From the NCBI RefSeq assembly GCF_017742245.1, contig NZ_JAGHKO010000001.1, forward strand, positions 1 to 64,000: a DNA stretch of 64,000 nt, given 5' to 3'. Within the stretch, counting starts at the first letter, position 1; each line of letters starts with the position of its first letter. The notes under the pieces are model-generated. The model was not told the DNA's origin, ran no database searches, and saw nothing but the letters and a program-made list of their open reading frames with translations. The stretch is from Niastella soli. GTDB taxonomy: Bacteria > Bacteroidota > Bacteroidia > Chitinophagales > Chitinophagaceae. Below are positions 50,659-60,864 of this stretch, one piece after another. A program made the position numbers and the translations under genes.

Positions 50659-51681
50659 TTACCACACATTCCTCGGGCACGTATCACCATAGCGATTGCC
50701 AATTAAAAAGCCGATGATAATTTCGTGTGTACCTTTACTGGTGGTATTTAAGGCCGTTTTTGTAAAATCGTAGGAGTAACCAATGTTGAAAGTATTCGCA
50801 ACATTCATTCCAACCATGGCGGCATAGCCATCCTGGAAACGATAGCTGCCCCCCAGCCACAAGAGATCCTGATATTGCAGTTTTATGTTTGCATCCACCT
50901 GCGGCTTTGTAGGCGTATTCGAAACGTATTTCACCATTACAGAAGGCAATGCATTGATGTCGTCGTTTAGCAGGAAGCGATAACCCGCGGTGGCAAAAAA
51001 ATGTGGCACCGCCTTGCCGGAAACCGGCGCTGTATTATCACCGTATGTTATGGCTGCCGGTATGATCTGTTGTGCAGACAACCCCACAAAAAAATCACTT
51101 GAATACAACCAAAGCCCGGCATTGAGATCGGGTTTCAGCTTGTTTATATTACTACTGGTTTGCGCAGGGTCTACGGTTACGCCATCGCCAAAGTCGGTTT
51201 TGGAAAGGTCCCGGTGTAACTGATTAATACCGGCGCCAAAACCTGCCGACAGGTTCATGGTAGGTGTCAATCCTATATGATAGGCGTACGTAACATTGGC
51301 AGTAAAATTGTTGAAGTTACCAGTATGATCATTTAACAAGATCAGCCCTATGCCACTGTGCGGTTTGGAAGCCGTATAATTTTCCCAATAGGCTTCCCCA
51401 CGAGGGTTTTCGCCAGGTAATTGAAAAGAGGTAGGGGTCGTCTTTGTATCTGACTTGTCAATAGGCCCCTGCACAGATAAATAGGCCGTTCGCGGCGCTC
51501 CATTCAACCCCACCCATTGATCCCTGGCGCTTACTTTTACATCAAAATAGTTTTCTATACCGGTAAGCGCCGGGTTTAAAATGTAATTATTTAAAATATA
51601 TTGAGTATAGTGTGGCTTCTGCTGTGCCTGCACAGCCATTACCACTCCTATAAACAACAGGCATGTGTATAGTTTCTTCAT
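50659..51681 (-). CDS. PorP/SprF family type IX secretion-associated outer-membrane protein
   Basis: The 340-residue protein has a signal peptide (MKKLYTCLLFIGVVMAVQAQ). It then has the PorP/SprF signature QYILNNYILNPALTGIENYF, VSARDQWVGLNGAPRTAYLS and YAYHIGLTPTMNLSAGFGAG, with a beta-barrel pattern after. These proteins sit in the outer membrane and assist secretion or attachment of type-B-CTD substrates. The gene directly upstream, 4 bases away, encodes exactly such a substrate, so they form a dedicated pair. Confidence 0.92.
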   Translation of the reverse strand: MKKLYTCLLFIGVVMAVQAQQKPHYTQYILNNYILNPALTGIENYFDVKVSARDQWVGLNGAPRTAYLSVQGPIDKSDTKTTPTSFQLPGENPRGEAYWENYTASKPHSGIGLILLNDHTGNFNNFTANVTYAYHIGLTPTMNLSAGFGAGINQLHRDLSKTDFGDGVTVDPAQTSSNINKLKPDLNAGLWLYSSDFFVGLSAQQIIPAAITYGDNTAPVSGKAVPHFFATAGYRFLLNDDINALPSVMVKYVSNTPTKPQVDANIKLQYQDLLWLGGSYRFQDGYAAMVGMNVANTFNIGYSYDFTKTALNTTSKGTHEIIIGFLIGNRYGDTCPRNVW

Positions 51682-51685
51682 ATTG

Positions 51686-54600
51686 CTAACGAATTAGATC
51701 TACGTAACCCGATAGTTGATTTCTCCCATTCTTCGGATTGATGATATAATAATACGTACCTACTGGTAACGGATTACCATTGAACGTTCCATCCCACGAT
51801 TGCGAATAACCTGCCGATCTGTAAACCAGTTGGCCATACCGGTTATACAATTCAACCGTGGCCCCCGGATAGGTATTGAGGTATTTAATTTCCCACCGAT
51901 CATGGATGCCATCCCCGTTTGGTGAAAATGCATTGGGTATATGCAGGTTTTTCAACACTTTGATGGTTATATCGTCTGAGGCTTTACAACCATCCGCTGA
52001 AGTGGCGGTAAGTGTATAACTAATCTCATCAACAGGTGAGGCATTGGGATTCAGGATAACCGGATTACTTAATGCCGTGGCCGGCGACCAAACATAATTG
52101 AGCTTATTGCCAGAAGCCGTTGCCGGTATGGTGAGAAAATTCCCTTCCAGTAAATAGCAATCAGCTCCTGCATATACCACTGGCAAAGGATACACCTGAA
52201 CCGTCTGCTTTATTGTATTTACACAATTGTTTACAGCAGTAAAAACATATTGTATGGTATCTATACCTGGCCTGGCTATTTTGGGGGTAAACAGCCCCGT
52301 CTTACCAACGCCTTGTCCTAAATAAATTCCATCCCCTGTCAATCCATTCAGTACCGAAGCCTGGGTTATTTGAAAAGGGGCTACATCCAGACAAACAGGG
52401 TCAATAGGATTAAACTGTAATTCAGGGATCACTTTTGTAGTTAACGTTTTGGTGGACGTACTTAAACAGGTCTCTCCTGAATAGGCCACCACCTGTACCA
52501 GATAGTCTTTTGTAGCAGGAGTATATAATGCCGGGTATTGAAAGTTGTATTTTTTTCCGGAAGCAGGCTCTTCGTCTATCGTTTTGTTGGTTGGATCGTT
52601 CCCATAATCCCAATAAACTTCCAGGCGTACAATGTTACCAAAATCAACCAGGGAATTATTAGTGAACGTTAACATTTTGTTGCTGCAGATCGAATTGCCA
52701 TCAGCAAAGGCGAATGCAGCTTGTGGTGTTGTTCCATTTATAGTAAGTACCTGTTTAACCGAATCGGCGCACCCATTACCGGAAGTGACCCGCATGGATA
52801 CAGGATAGTTACCGGTAGCGGTGTATTTATGTTGGGGCTCTTTTACGATGGCTGTATTATTCGCTGCTGTTGCGTTCGGATCACCAAAGTTCCATAAATA
52901 CTGAAAGGAAGCCTGAGTACCATCGGCAATGGCGCTGGTATCGATGAACTTTGAGAATGGATCAGACAAACAGTTTTCCGGCAAAATGAACCCAACCTTT
53001 GGTTGTGCAGTAATAGCTATTTGCTTACCGGGTGTTTTATTACTGCATCCCTGATCGCTTTTAACAGTCAGATCAATGGTATAGCTGCCCGTGGAAGGAT
53101 ACACATAATTAAAACCGGCATTGGATGTCCTGGTGAATGTTTGCCCATCACCCATATTCCAGGTGTATGCGGCAATATTACCACGGCTGATGGTAGAAAC
53201 ATCCTGTATGAATATATTATGCCCCTCACAATATGGTCCGGTAGTTTGAAAAGACGCTACAGGCAGGGGATTTATGGTTACCACTTTTTGAATGGTATCG
53301 GTAAGACAGCCTACCTGGGTTATAGCGGATAAAGAAACCGTATTACTGGCGATCGTTTTGTACAGATAATAAGGGTCTTTTATATTGGACGCATCTCCAT
53401 TACCAAAACTCCATGTCCACTTGATGACCGGATTGTCACCTGTTTGAGACTGATTGGTAAAAAAGGTAGTATCCCCCAAACAGGTACCGGTAAAAGCAAA
53501 ATCTGCGGTGGGTTCAGGGTATACCCGCAGGTCGAAATCTACTTCCTGTTCCCCGGTACACCCATCGGCAGTAGGATTATTCGCTATGATCTTAATAGGA
53601 TAGGTGCCTGGGACCGGCCCATTATAGGTACCAGTCAGCCTGTACAGGTATAGTTGTCTGCCATTTTTTATAAACGTCGAATCAGGGACGGGAGCATTGA
53701 TCAATACATCGGGATATAAACCGCCGAACTGCCATTGTACTTTGGTTGGCATATAGGGAAAGGTCATGGAAAAATTAAAAGGCGAATTGGTACAGGTAGC
53801 CGGGTAATCTACTATGGAGTATCGGTTTTCTATAGAAATATACTGGTAAAGGTCTTTAAGATTCATGCCACCTGAAAAGCCATACGATTCAGCATTTCCA
53901 AATCCATAGGCAATTATATTAAACCCAGTGTCGCAGGTAATGGAATGCGTACCCGCAGTAGTGCTTATTTGCGCGTATATATAATTGGCATCCTGCGGTA
54001 CAGGATTGAAATTTTTATAGGGTACCCCATCTAATTTAAAACTGTTGATCGCTCCGGCATCATTTTTAAGCACCACGTTCAGGAAGTGTGTATTGATATT
54101 AACACCCGCCGGTTGCATGGAGTTTAAAGTAACAGCCGCAATGGTTTGTTCAACCGGATTTAAATAGATCATTTCAGGATCTCCATCTGATGGATTGCCT
54201 TCACACCGCTGAGTAGTAAAATACTCGGCTACCAGAATGGGTTTATCGGATTCTATAACATTGGTTGTATTACTGGTGAACTCGTAATAAAAGTTATTTA
54301 TAAAACTGGTTGCCGGCAGCGTTGTCCCATTCAGCGTTACGTTGGCCGATGCATCTGATTTTATAATGCGGAAAATATTGGTGGGGTTGGAAAGACTGGG
54401 AACCGTGACGTACTTTTTTCCCCACGTAGCAGTAGGATACATTTCCTGGTACAGGTTATCGGATGTACCGGCGGCTGTGCAACCAATGCCTATTTTACCG
54501 CTTCCACAAAAAACTGCAATTCGTTTACAACCCGAACCATTATTCAGCGAACGGATCCGGGAGCCGGTAAGGTCATCGCCTGTATTGCCGGAAACGGTAC

Positions 54601-55201
54601 CCATCACATTATAGATCTGGCCTTGCTGCAGGGTGACCAGGAAAGGCACATTGGCTGCTTTTCCTCCTTTTGTATTGGCAGCGGGAGTTATTTCTATGGT
54701 AGTGGTGCCGGTATCTGCGGCTATTACAAAAAAATAGGAATAGGAATCACGTTCATTGGAGCGTTGGGTATAATTCACTGAATAGTAATCCCGGCCAAGC
54801 GTACTGGTAGGTAAACAAACGGTTGCGCCAGAAATGGCACTTACATAAATAAAGCTATACACCACCACCGGCTTCTCTGCGGTAACATGGATCCCGTGGT
54901 TATACAAACCATCATCCAGCAAAGCAGCTGTTCTTGGAATATCAATGGTGGTAATTTGATTAGGCTGAACGGTAAAATTCTGTATGAAACCGATACTTGC
55001 AATACTGACCTGGCCTGTGGTAGCTACGTCAGAAGTAATATATAATTGCATTTTTTCCGCGGGACTTCCGGTGAACATGCGCACATGGTTACCATAGCCT
55101 ATCCAGAAGTCTTTTCCTTTATTGGAAAAATCCTGTGCAGTCAATGATACAGATAGACATAAGGTAATCAGAACCAGGACTGTCCTAAGCAAGGTGGGCA
55201 T
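51686..55201 (-). CDS. Large secreted adhesin-like protein: IgGFc-binding-like region, PKD repeats, T9SS type B sorting domain
   Basis: 1171 residues. A signal peptide (MPTLLRTVLVLITLCLSVSL) is followed by an IgGFc-binding-like region (NKGKDFWIGYGNHVRM, VTAEKPVVVYSFIYVS, GSGKIGIGC). Then come several PKD-like domains with WSFGNGDAS, WNMGDGQTF and WNFGDPNA motifs. The type B gliding-motility-associated C-terminal domain completes it (IPNAFSPNGDGIHDRWEI, VELYNRYGQLVYRSAGY). Type B CTDs direct type IX secretion with the help of a PorP/SprF partner. The function is likely adhesion or binding of host or environmental polymers. The next gene is the PorP/SprF partner. Confidence 0.9.
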   Translation of the reverse strand: MPTLLRTVLVLITLCLSVSLTAQDFSNKGKDFWIGYGNHVRMFTGSPAEKMQLYITSDVATTGQVSIASIGFIQNFTVQPNQITTIDIPRTAALLDDGLYNHGIHVTAEKPVVVYSFIYVSAISGATVCLPTSTLGRDYYSVNYTQRSNERDSYSYFFVIAADTGTTTIEITPAANTKGGKAANVPFLVTLQQGQIYNVMGTVSGNTGDDLTGSRIRSLNNGSGCKRIAVFCGSGKIGIGCTAAGTSDNLYQEMYPTATWGKKYVTVPSLSNPTNIFRIIKSDASANVTLNGTTLPATSFINNFYYEFTSNTTNVIESDKPILVAEYFTTQRCEGNPSDGDPEMIYLNPVEQTIAAVTLNSMQPAGVNINTHFLNVVLKNDAGAINSFKLDGVPYKNFNPVPQDANYIYAQISTTAGTHSITCDTGFNIIAYGFGNAESYGFSGGMNLKDLYQYISIENRYSIVDYPATCTNSPFNFSMTFPYMPTKVQWQFGGLYPDVLINAPVPDSTFIKNGRQLYLYRLTGTYNGPVPGTYPIKIIANNPTADGCTGEQEVDFDLRVYPEPTADFAFTGTCLGDTTFFTNQSQTGDNPVIKWTWSFGNGDASNIKDPYYLYKTIASNTVSLSAITQVGCLTDTIQKVVTINPLPVASFQTTGPYCEGHNIFIQDVSTISRGNIAAYTWNMGDGQTFTRTSNAGFNYVYPSTGSYTIDLTVKSDQGCSNKTPGKQIAITAQPKVGFILPENCLSDPFSKFIDTSAIADGTQASFQYLWNFGDPNATAANNTAIVKEPQHKYTATGNYPVSMRVTSGNGCADSVKQVLTINGTTPQAAFAFADGNSICSNKMLTFTNNSLVDFGNIVRLEVYWDYGNDPTNKTIDEEPASGKKYNFQYPALYTPATKDYLVQVVAYSGETCLSTSTKTLTTKVIPELQFNPIDPVCLDVAPFQITQASVLNGLTGDGIYLGQGVGKTGLFTPKIARPGIDTIQYVFTAVNNCVNTIKQTVQVYPLPVVYAGADCYLLEGNFLTIPATASGNKLNYVWSPATALSNPVILNPNASPVDEISYTLTATSADGCKASDDITIKVLKNLHIPNAFSPNGDGIHDRWEIKYLNTYPGATVELYNRYGQLVYRSAGYSQSWDGTFNGNPLPVGTYYYIINPKNGRNQLSGYVDLIR

Positions 55202-55358
55202 GGGTTAGGGGGTTGGGATATTAGTTTTGAACTTTCTTCGAATGAAGATACTTGTAAAAGTTTAATATATGATTTCAAAAACCAACCATTAACAAAAGCC
55301 GACTTATGGCTGTGCTACGGTATTTTCCTTATCTTCCGTTAATAACTTGAGCATCACT

Positions 55359-56180
55359 ATGAAACAAACGATCTTGTTCCTTTTATTAGTTACCTGTATA
55401 CACCTGAATGCGCAAACAACCTATGAAATAAAAAAAGATATCGGCTACTATCCGGAAAATATTTCACAAAACGACGCCTATCTCAAGTCGCAATGCACCA
55501 TTGACGTTTACTATCCCAAAAACAAAAAGAATTTTGCCACCGTCATCTGGTTCCATGGTGGCGGTTTAACTGGCGGCAACAAGGAAATTCCCAAACAACT
55601 TATGGAGAATGGTTTTGCCATCATTGGTGTTGGGTACCGGCTTTCGCCAAAAGTAAAAGCAATAGCCTGCATCGAAGATGCAGCAGCAGTGACCAGTTGG
55701 GTGTTCAATCATATTGCTGAATATGGCGGTGATCAGAATGCCATCTTCTTATCCGGACATTCTGCCGGCGCCTATCTTTCATTGATGATAACGATGGACA
55801 AAAAATACCTGAGCAAATACAACATCGACGCTAATAAAATAGCCGGCGTTATTTCACTCAGCTCACAGACCATCACCCATTTTACCATCAGGGAGGAAAG
55901 AGGAATAAAAGGCACACAACCTATCATAGACGAATATGCACCGCTGTATCATGTAAGAAAAGATGTACCGCCCATCATTCTGATAACAGGAGATGCAGAG
56001 AAAGAGATGCTCGGCCGGTATGAAGAAAATGCCTACCTGTACAGAATGCTCCTGTTAAATAAAGCGTCAGCCGTAAAACTTTACAAAATGGATGGATACG
56101 ATCATGGCAACATGCCGCTGGCCTCTTATCCATTGATGATAAACGAAATAGCCAGGCTTCAAAAGGAAATGAAAAAATAA
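55359..56180 (+). CDS. Alpha/beta hydrolase (esterase/lipase-like), exported
   Basis: About 273 residues from MKQTILFLLLVTCIHLNAQ (signal peptide). The HGGG oxyanion motif (WFHGGGLTGGN) and the nucleophile elbow GHSAG (FLSGHSAGAYLSL) are visible. The acid in GDAEKE and the His in DGYDHGNMP complete a catalytic triad. The family is carboxylesterase-like, acting on ester bonds in the periplasm or outside. The acyltransferase-3 gene starts 5 bases after the stop, so they are one transcription unit. Confidence 0.9.
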   Translation: MKQTILFLLLVTCIHLNAQTTYEIKKDIGYYPENISQNDAYLKSQCTIDVYYPKNKKNFATVIWFHGGGLTGGNKEIPKQLMENGFAIIGVGYRLSPKVKAIACIEDAAAVTSWVFNHIAEYGGDQNAIFLSGHSAGAYLSLMITMDKKYLSKYNIDANKIAGVISLSSQTITHFTIREERGIKGTQPIIDEYAPLYHVRKDVPPIILITGDAEKEMLGRYEENAYLYRMLLLNKASAVKLYKMDGYDHGNMPLASYPLMINEIARLQKEMKK

Positions 56181-56185
56181 GTCCT

Positions 56186-57331
56186 ATGAACACATCAACA
56201 CCCTATCTCGAAACCAAGAAACATTATCCGGTACTCGATGGCCTTCGCGGCGTGGCCGCTGTTATGGTCGTTTGTATGCACGTGATGGAAACCTTCAGTG
56301 GTGGTAATCGGTTTGTAATGATCATCAACCACGGCTATCTGGCCGTAGATTTCTTCTTTTTGCTGTCTGGATTTGTCATTGCCTATGCCTATGACGATCG
56401 CTGGTCGAAAATGACCCAATGGGACTTTTACAAACGCCGGCTGGTACGATTGCAACCAATGGTCATACTCGGCTCAGTGGTCGGTGCTGCGCTTTTCTAT
56501 TTCCAAAAAGGCACAGCTTTCCCGGTAATTGCAGACACCCCGCTCTGGAAATTATTAATGATCATGGCCATTGGGGCTACCCTGATACCCGTACCTATTT
56601 CCATGGACATCCGCGGATGGCAGGAAATGCACCCGCTTAACGGACCTGGCTGGTCGCTCTTTTTTGAATACATTGCCAATATTCTGTATGCTACCCTCTT
56701 CCGCCGGTTCTCAAAACTCCTGCTAGGCATTTTTGCCGGTCTTACCGGTTGTGTTTTGATCGGCTATCTCGTCTGGGGCCCTAAAGGTGATCTGATTGGC
56801 GGCTGGTCACTTAACTCAGAGCAGTTATTCATCGGCTTTACCAGGATGTTATTTCCATTTATTGCCGGGCTGTTGTTATGCCGCATGAACAAATTGATCC
56901 GGTTACAGGGCGCATTCTGGTGGTGTGCGGTACTGATCGTTCTTTTCTTGAGCGTTCCAAGAATTGGGGATGAACATCATTTATGGATGAACGGTTTATA
57001 CGAAGCATTTACCGTCATCCTGGTTTTTCCCCTCATTGTTTCCATAGGAGCAGGCGGCCACATTCACAATCCCCGGTCTGCCCGCATCTGTAAATTCCTG
57101 GGTGATATTTCTTATCCGCTGTACATCACGCACTATCCGTTGATATACACATTCACCGCCTGGGTATCAAATAATCACATTCCTTTAGGCCCTAAAGCGT
57201 TGCTCACCGGTCTGGCAGTAGCTGTGATCAGTATCCTATTGGCTTATGCTTATCTGAAAATGTATGATGAGCCGGTAAGGGAATGGTTAAAAAGAAAAGT
57301 GCTTACCAAAAAACGACCCGCCAATTCATAA
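56186..57331 (+). CDS. Acyltransferase family 3 (OafA/NodX-like) membrane protein
   Basis: The 381-residue polytopic protein has the family N-terminus YPVLDGLRGVAAVMVVCMHV, the RLVRLQPMVILG motif and the C-terminal helix with LKMYDEPVREWLKRK. Members acylate exported or cell-surface molecules such as polysaccharides or antibiotics. The substrate is unknown. The esterase just upstream may act on the same acyl groups. The start is only 5 bases after the upstream stop, consistent with coupling. Confidence 0.88.
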   Translation: MNTSTPYLETKKHYPVLDGLRGVAAVMVVCMHVMETFSGGNRFVMIINHGYLAVDFFFLLSGFVIAYAYDDRWSKMTQWDFYKRRLVRLQPMVILGSVVGAALFYFQKGTAFPVIADTPLWKLLMIMAIGATLIPVPISMDIRGWQEMHPLNGPGWSLFFEYIANILYATLFRRFSKLLLGIFAGLTGCVLIGYLVWGPKGDLIGGWSLNSEQLFIGFTRMLFPFIAGLLLCRMNKLIRLQGAFWWCAVLIVLFLSVPRIGDEHHLWMNGLYEAFTVILVFPLIVSIGAGGHIHNPRSARICKFLGDISYPLYITHYPLIYTFTAWVSNNHIPLGPKALLTGLAVAVISILLAYAYLKMYDEPVREWLKRKVLTKKRPANS

Positions 57332-57388
57332 AACAATCCCGGTTGCGAAGTCTGATTTTCCTATATTTCACCCTTTCAAATCGTTGCA

Positions 57389-59197
57389 ATGAATAAATTA
57401 TTTCCGGCAGTGCTGATCGTATGGGCTTTGGCAGCATGCAAAAATAAAGTACCTGCTACCACTTCTGTAGCCAGTAATAAAGACCTGGCCACCCTTTTTG
57501 AAAAGTATTATAATGACCGGATGGCCTTATTACCCGTTGAGGCTACGATCAACGGCGATGCCCGGTATAACGACCAGCTACCGGCTGAATTTACCGATAG
57601 TTACCGGCAAAAACTAAGTGACTTTTTTACCAATAACCTTCAGGCTGTTCAACAATTCAACAGAGAACAACTCAACGAGACCGACCGTACCAGCTATGAT
57701 ATCTTCAAGCGGGAAATGGAAATGAGTATTGAAGGGCTTACCCACCAGTATTTCTCTACTAGCGATTATAGTATCGATGGCCATGTGCCTTTTAACCAGT
57801 ACTATGGTTTACCGCTTACATTGGGACAAATGGGAAGCGGCGCAGGCGCTCAACCTTTTAATACCGTTCTGGACTATGACAACTGGATAAAACGGGCTGC
57901 GGCGTTCCCCGCCTGGGCCGACAGTGCCATCGTGTATTTTAAAAAAGGCATGGCCACTGGCAATGTACTTCCGGCCAAACTGGTTGTCAAAATGATCACC
58001 CAAATGCAAAACATGGTGACCGGTGATGTAACAAAAAGCGTGTATTACGGTCCCGTAAAAAATATGCCCGACAGTTTTCCTGATGCTGATAAAAAAAGAC
58101 TGACCGCTGCGTTTACCCCACTCATACAAAATACCCTGTCACCTGCTTTTCAAAAGCTGGCTGACTTCTTAAAAAAAGAATACCTGCCAAAAGCCAGAAC
58201 AACCACCGGGATAAAAGAAGTTCCCGATGGACCTGCCTTGTATAATTTCCTGGTAAGATACTGGACCACCACGCCCAAAACTCCAGACGAGATTTATACA
58301 ACCGGTCTGGCTGAAGTAAAACGCATCCGTGGACTTATGGATAGCGTTAAAAATTCGGTAGGATTTAAAGGCGACCTGAAGGCCTTTTTTGAATACATGC
58401 GCACCGATAAACGTTTTATGCCTTATAAAACCCCAGAGGAAGTACTGAACGCCTTCAGGAATATCCAGGCCCGCATTGAACCTCACCTGAAAGACATGTT
58501 CGGCCACACCCCGAAAATGAAATTCGAGATCAGGCAAACAGAAGCATTCAGGGCAGCCAGCGCCAGTGCCGAATACAAACAGGGTACCGTAGACGGAAAA
58601 CGCCCTGGCATTTTTTACATCCCTATTCTGGATGCCACAACCTTCAACACCACCAGTGGTATGGAAAGTTTATTCTTACATGAAGCTATTCCAGGCCACC
58701 ATTACCAGGTGAGTTTAACATTGGAAAACACTGCCCTGCCTACCTTCAGACGCTATTTATGGTATGGCGCATATGGCGAAGGATGGGCCCTGTATTGCGA
58801 AAGCCTGGGCAAAGAACTGGGCCTGTATACAGATCCTTATCAATATGCTGGTGCGCTGGGTGATGAAATGCATCGCGCCATTCGACTGGTGGTAGATGTG
58901 GCCATGCATGAAAAAAACATGACCCGTGAGGAAGCCATTGCCTATATGATGGAAAATGAGGCTATCTCAGCAGAAGGTGCTACGGCAGAGATCGAACGTT
59001 ATATGGCCCTTCCGGCTCAGGCATTAAGCTATAAGATCGGCGCCTTAAAGATCCGTGAGCTGCGCAACAAATACAGCCAGGAACTGGGTAATAAATTTAG
59101 CCTATCTGCCTTTCATGACGAATTCCTTCATTTTGGCTGTATGCCACTTGAACTGGTGGAAAAAAATATGGATGAATGGGCTGCGGCCAATAAGTAA
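57389..59197 (+). CDS. DUF885 family peptidase-like lipoprotein
   Basis: 602 residues with a lipoprotein signal (MNKLFPAVLIVWALAAC). The DUF885 metal site is seen as HEAIPGHHYQ, with His431, Glu432 and His437, an HExxxGH-type zinc motif of the family. YGEGWALYCESLGKELGLY follows, a strong family hallmark. Such proteins resemble zinc-dependent peptidases acting in the periplasm or on the surface. It is separated by 57 bases from the acyltransferase gene and followed by its own terminator. Confidence 0.9.
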   Translation: MNKLFPAVLIVWALAACKNKVPATTSVASNKDLATLFEKYYNDRMALLPVEATINGDARYNDQLPAEFTDSYRQKLSDFFTNNLQAVQQFNREQLNETDRTSYDIFKREMEMSIEGLTHQYFSTSDYSIDGHVPFNQYYGLPLTLGQMGSGAGAQPFNTVLDYDNWIKRAAAFPAWADSAIVYFKKGMATGNVLPAKLVVKMITQMQNMVTGDVTKSVYYGPVKNMPDSFPDADKKRLTAAFTPLIQNTLSPAFQKLADFLKKEYLPKARTTTGIKEVPDGPALYNFLVRYWTTTPKTPDEIYTTGLAEVKRIRGLMDSVKNSVGFKGDLKAFFEYMRTDKRFMPYKTPEEVLNAFRNIQARIEPHLKDMFGHTPKMKFEIRQTEAFRAASASAEYKQGTVDGKRPGIFYIPILDATTFNTTSGMESLFLHEAIPGHHYQVSLTLENTALPTFRRYLWYGAYGEGWALYCESLGKELGLYTDPYQYAGALGDEMHRAIRLVVDVAMHEKNMTREEAIAYMMENEAISAEGATAEIERYMALPAQALSYKIGALKIRELRNKYSQELGNKFSLSAFHDEFLHFGCMPLELVEKNMDEWAAANK

Positions 59198-59216
59198 TAG
59201 AGGATCAATAAAACTA

Positions 59217-59245
59217 AATCCCTCCCTGAATCGGGAGGGATTTTT
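59217..59245 (+). terminator. Terminator after the DUF885 gene
   Basis: The perfect 10-bp stem AATCCCTCCC/GGGAGGGATT with a six-base loop is followed by a T-run. It stands between the DUF885 gene and the convergent MFS gene. Confidence 0.9.
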
Positions 59246-59280
59246 GTTTCCTAACACCTAAATTGAAGTCCTCCGTATGG

Positions 59281-60858
59281 TCAGCCTGCTCGGGCCGCCT
59301 TTACTTTATTTACAACCGCAAAAGTTAACAGAATGGCGAATACAAGCGCCATTACTATTGCCCCAATTAAAAATATGGCCCTAAGCGTTAACAGCTGGCT
59401 TTGGATACTTAAAGATTTTGCTAACAGCATATTTGAAATACCGGCAGCTTCACCGGGCGTATATCCTTTTGAGACAAAGAGGCCTTTATATAATTCCTGT
59501 CGCTGAGTAACCAACCCGTTTTCGGGGGTCAGTTTACTCAAAAAACTTTCCTTGAACTGTTGATTATAGTTTAATTGTAAGGTATAATACCCGGCAATGG
59601 AGTTGAGCGTTGCAATAAAGCGGGTATAGGTACAGATAACAATACCAGTCATCCCTGTACTTTGAGGAACAGCCGCTATACAAAACACACTTACCGGAAC
59701 AAACAATAACCCACAGGCAAAGCCATGTACGAAGATGGGAAAGCAAAGTTCTGCAAAGGATAAGTCGGGCGTAAGATGCCTGTACACCAATAAATGATAA
59801 TAGAACATTATAGCAAACCCAAACAGCAACAGCTTTGGTAAGTTTTGCTTATTCCTCATAATAACCTTTACCGCAATAAACGTCGCTACTATAACGCCCG
59901 CTATGTTAAACAGTCCCGAATTTACCACGTCGGCCGAATTCCAACCAAGCACCATTACAGAATAACCGTAGATCAGATTTATACTATCCTTAATTCCCCA
60001 AAATAGCAGCATAAGGAAGATGGCAAAAATAAATTTACCAAACTTAAAGACGCTCAAATGCACCAAAGGCCTTTTAAGAGATGCCTGTCTGAAAAGGAAC
60101 AGTGTTAAAGAAACAATAGCGAAAATAGCGGTATTTCTAATGGCGGGATCTGCAAACCAATACCTTTTGGGCCCATATACCATTACGTATAAAGTGGCCG
60201 CTGCACCAAACATAAATATTATCCCTCCGGACCAGTCGATTTGATATAAAGGGTATGGCTTCATTGCTGGCCTGGCTTTAAAAATACAGATACAAAGCAG
60301 TATAGCCATTACCTGTAAGGCTATCAACCCATAATATATCTCTGTCCAGTTTGCTCTTAGCACCACCCAGGACGCTCCTATTCCAATCAGCACGCCGCAA
60401 GTTAGTATCAATGAAAAGAACAGCGATACCCCAACAAGCATTCTATTCGGTTCGGGCAATGTAGTAAATAAGACAATAAGGATACAGCCAGCAACAATAC
60501 AGGTGATCACTCCGGTCAGGAACCGTAATATAGAAAAGAGCACCAGATCGTGCGTGAATAAGCATCCGACATTCAACACAATACCTGCTATAAAAGCTAT
60601 CAAAAGATAACTTCGGGTATTAAAATGCTTTTGTAGTCTGAATTGTATAGGCAAGGTTGCAATAATGCCCACATAAGCGATCTGTAAAGCAAAGGAAATA
60701 TCCTCCTGCTGTGCACCATAAAAAGAGACCACATGTGCCTGGATCAATCCGAAGGAAGCGAACTGGGCCACTGCCGCAAACAGTATCAGGATCAGCGACA
60801 CCCTTACAAGACCTACCTGCCGGTTTAACCAGTTGTTAATATATATCGACTGTTCCAT
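59281..60858 (-). CDS. MFS efflux transporter, 14-helix EmrB/DHA2-like
   Basis: The 525-residue protein has about 14 hydrophobic helices, the N-terminal LVRVSLILILFAAVAQFASF and a middle region with WSGGIIFMFGAAATLYVMVY. This is the architecture of EmrB/QacA-type drug/H+ antiporters, although the classical D-x-x-x-R motif of the loop is not clear. With the HlyD-type adaptor and TolC-like channel of the same operon, it should export toxic compounds or lipids across both membranes. It is the last gene of the operon, 6 bases after the HlyD-type gene. Confidence 0.85.
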   Translation of the reverse strand: MEQSIYINNWLNRQVGLVRVSLILILFAAVAQFASFGLIQAHVVSFYGAQQEDISFALQIAYVGIIATLPIQFRLQKHFNTRSYLLIAFIAGIVLNVGCLFTHDLVLFSILRFLTGVITCIVAGCILIVLFTTLPEPNRMLVGVSLFFSLILTCGVLIGIGASWVVLRANWTEIYYGLIALQVMAILLCICIFKARPAMKPYPLYQIDWSGGIIFMFGAAATLYVMVYGPKRYWFADPAIRNTAIFAIVSLTLFLFRQASLKRPLVHLSVFKFGKFIFAIFLMLLFWGIKDSINLIYGYSVMVLGWNSADVVNSGLFNIAGVIVATFIAVKVIMRNKQNLPKLLLFGFAIMFYYHLLVYRHLTPDLSFAELCFPIFVHGFACGLLFVPVSVFCIAAVPQSTGMTGIVICTYTRFIATLNSIAGYYTLQLNYNQQFKESFLSKLTPENGLVTQRQELYKGLFVSKGYTPGEAAGISNMLLAKSLSIQSQLLTLRAIFLIGAIVMALVFAILLTFAVVNKVKAARAG

Positions 60859-60864
60859 CTTGTA

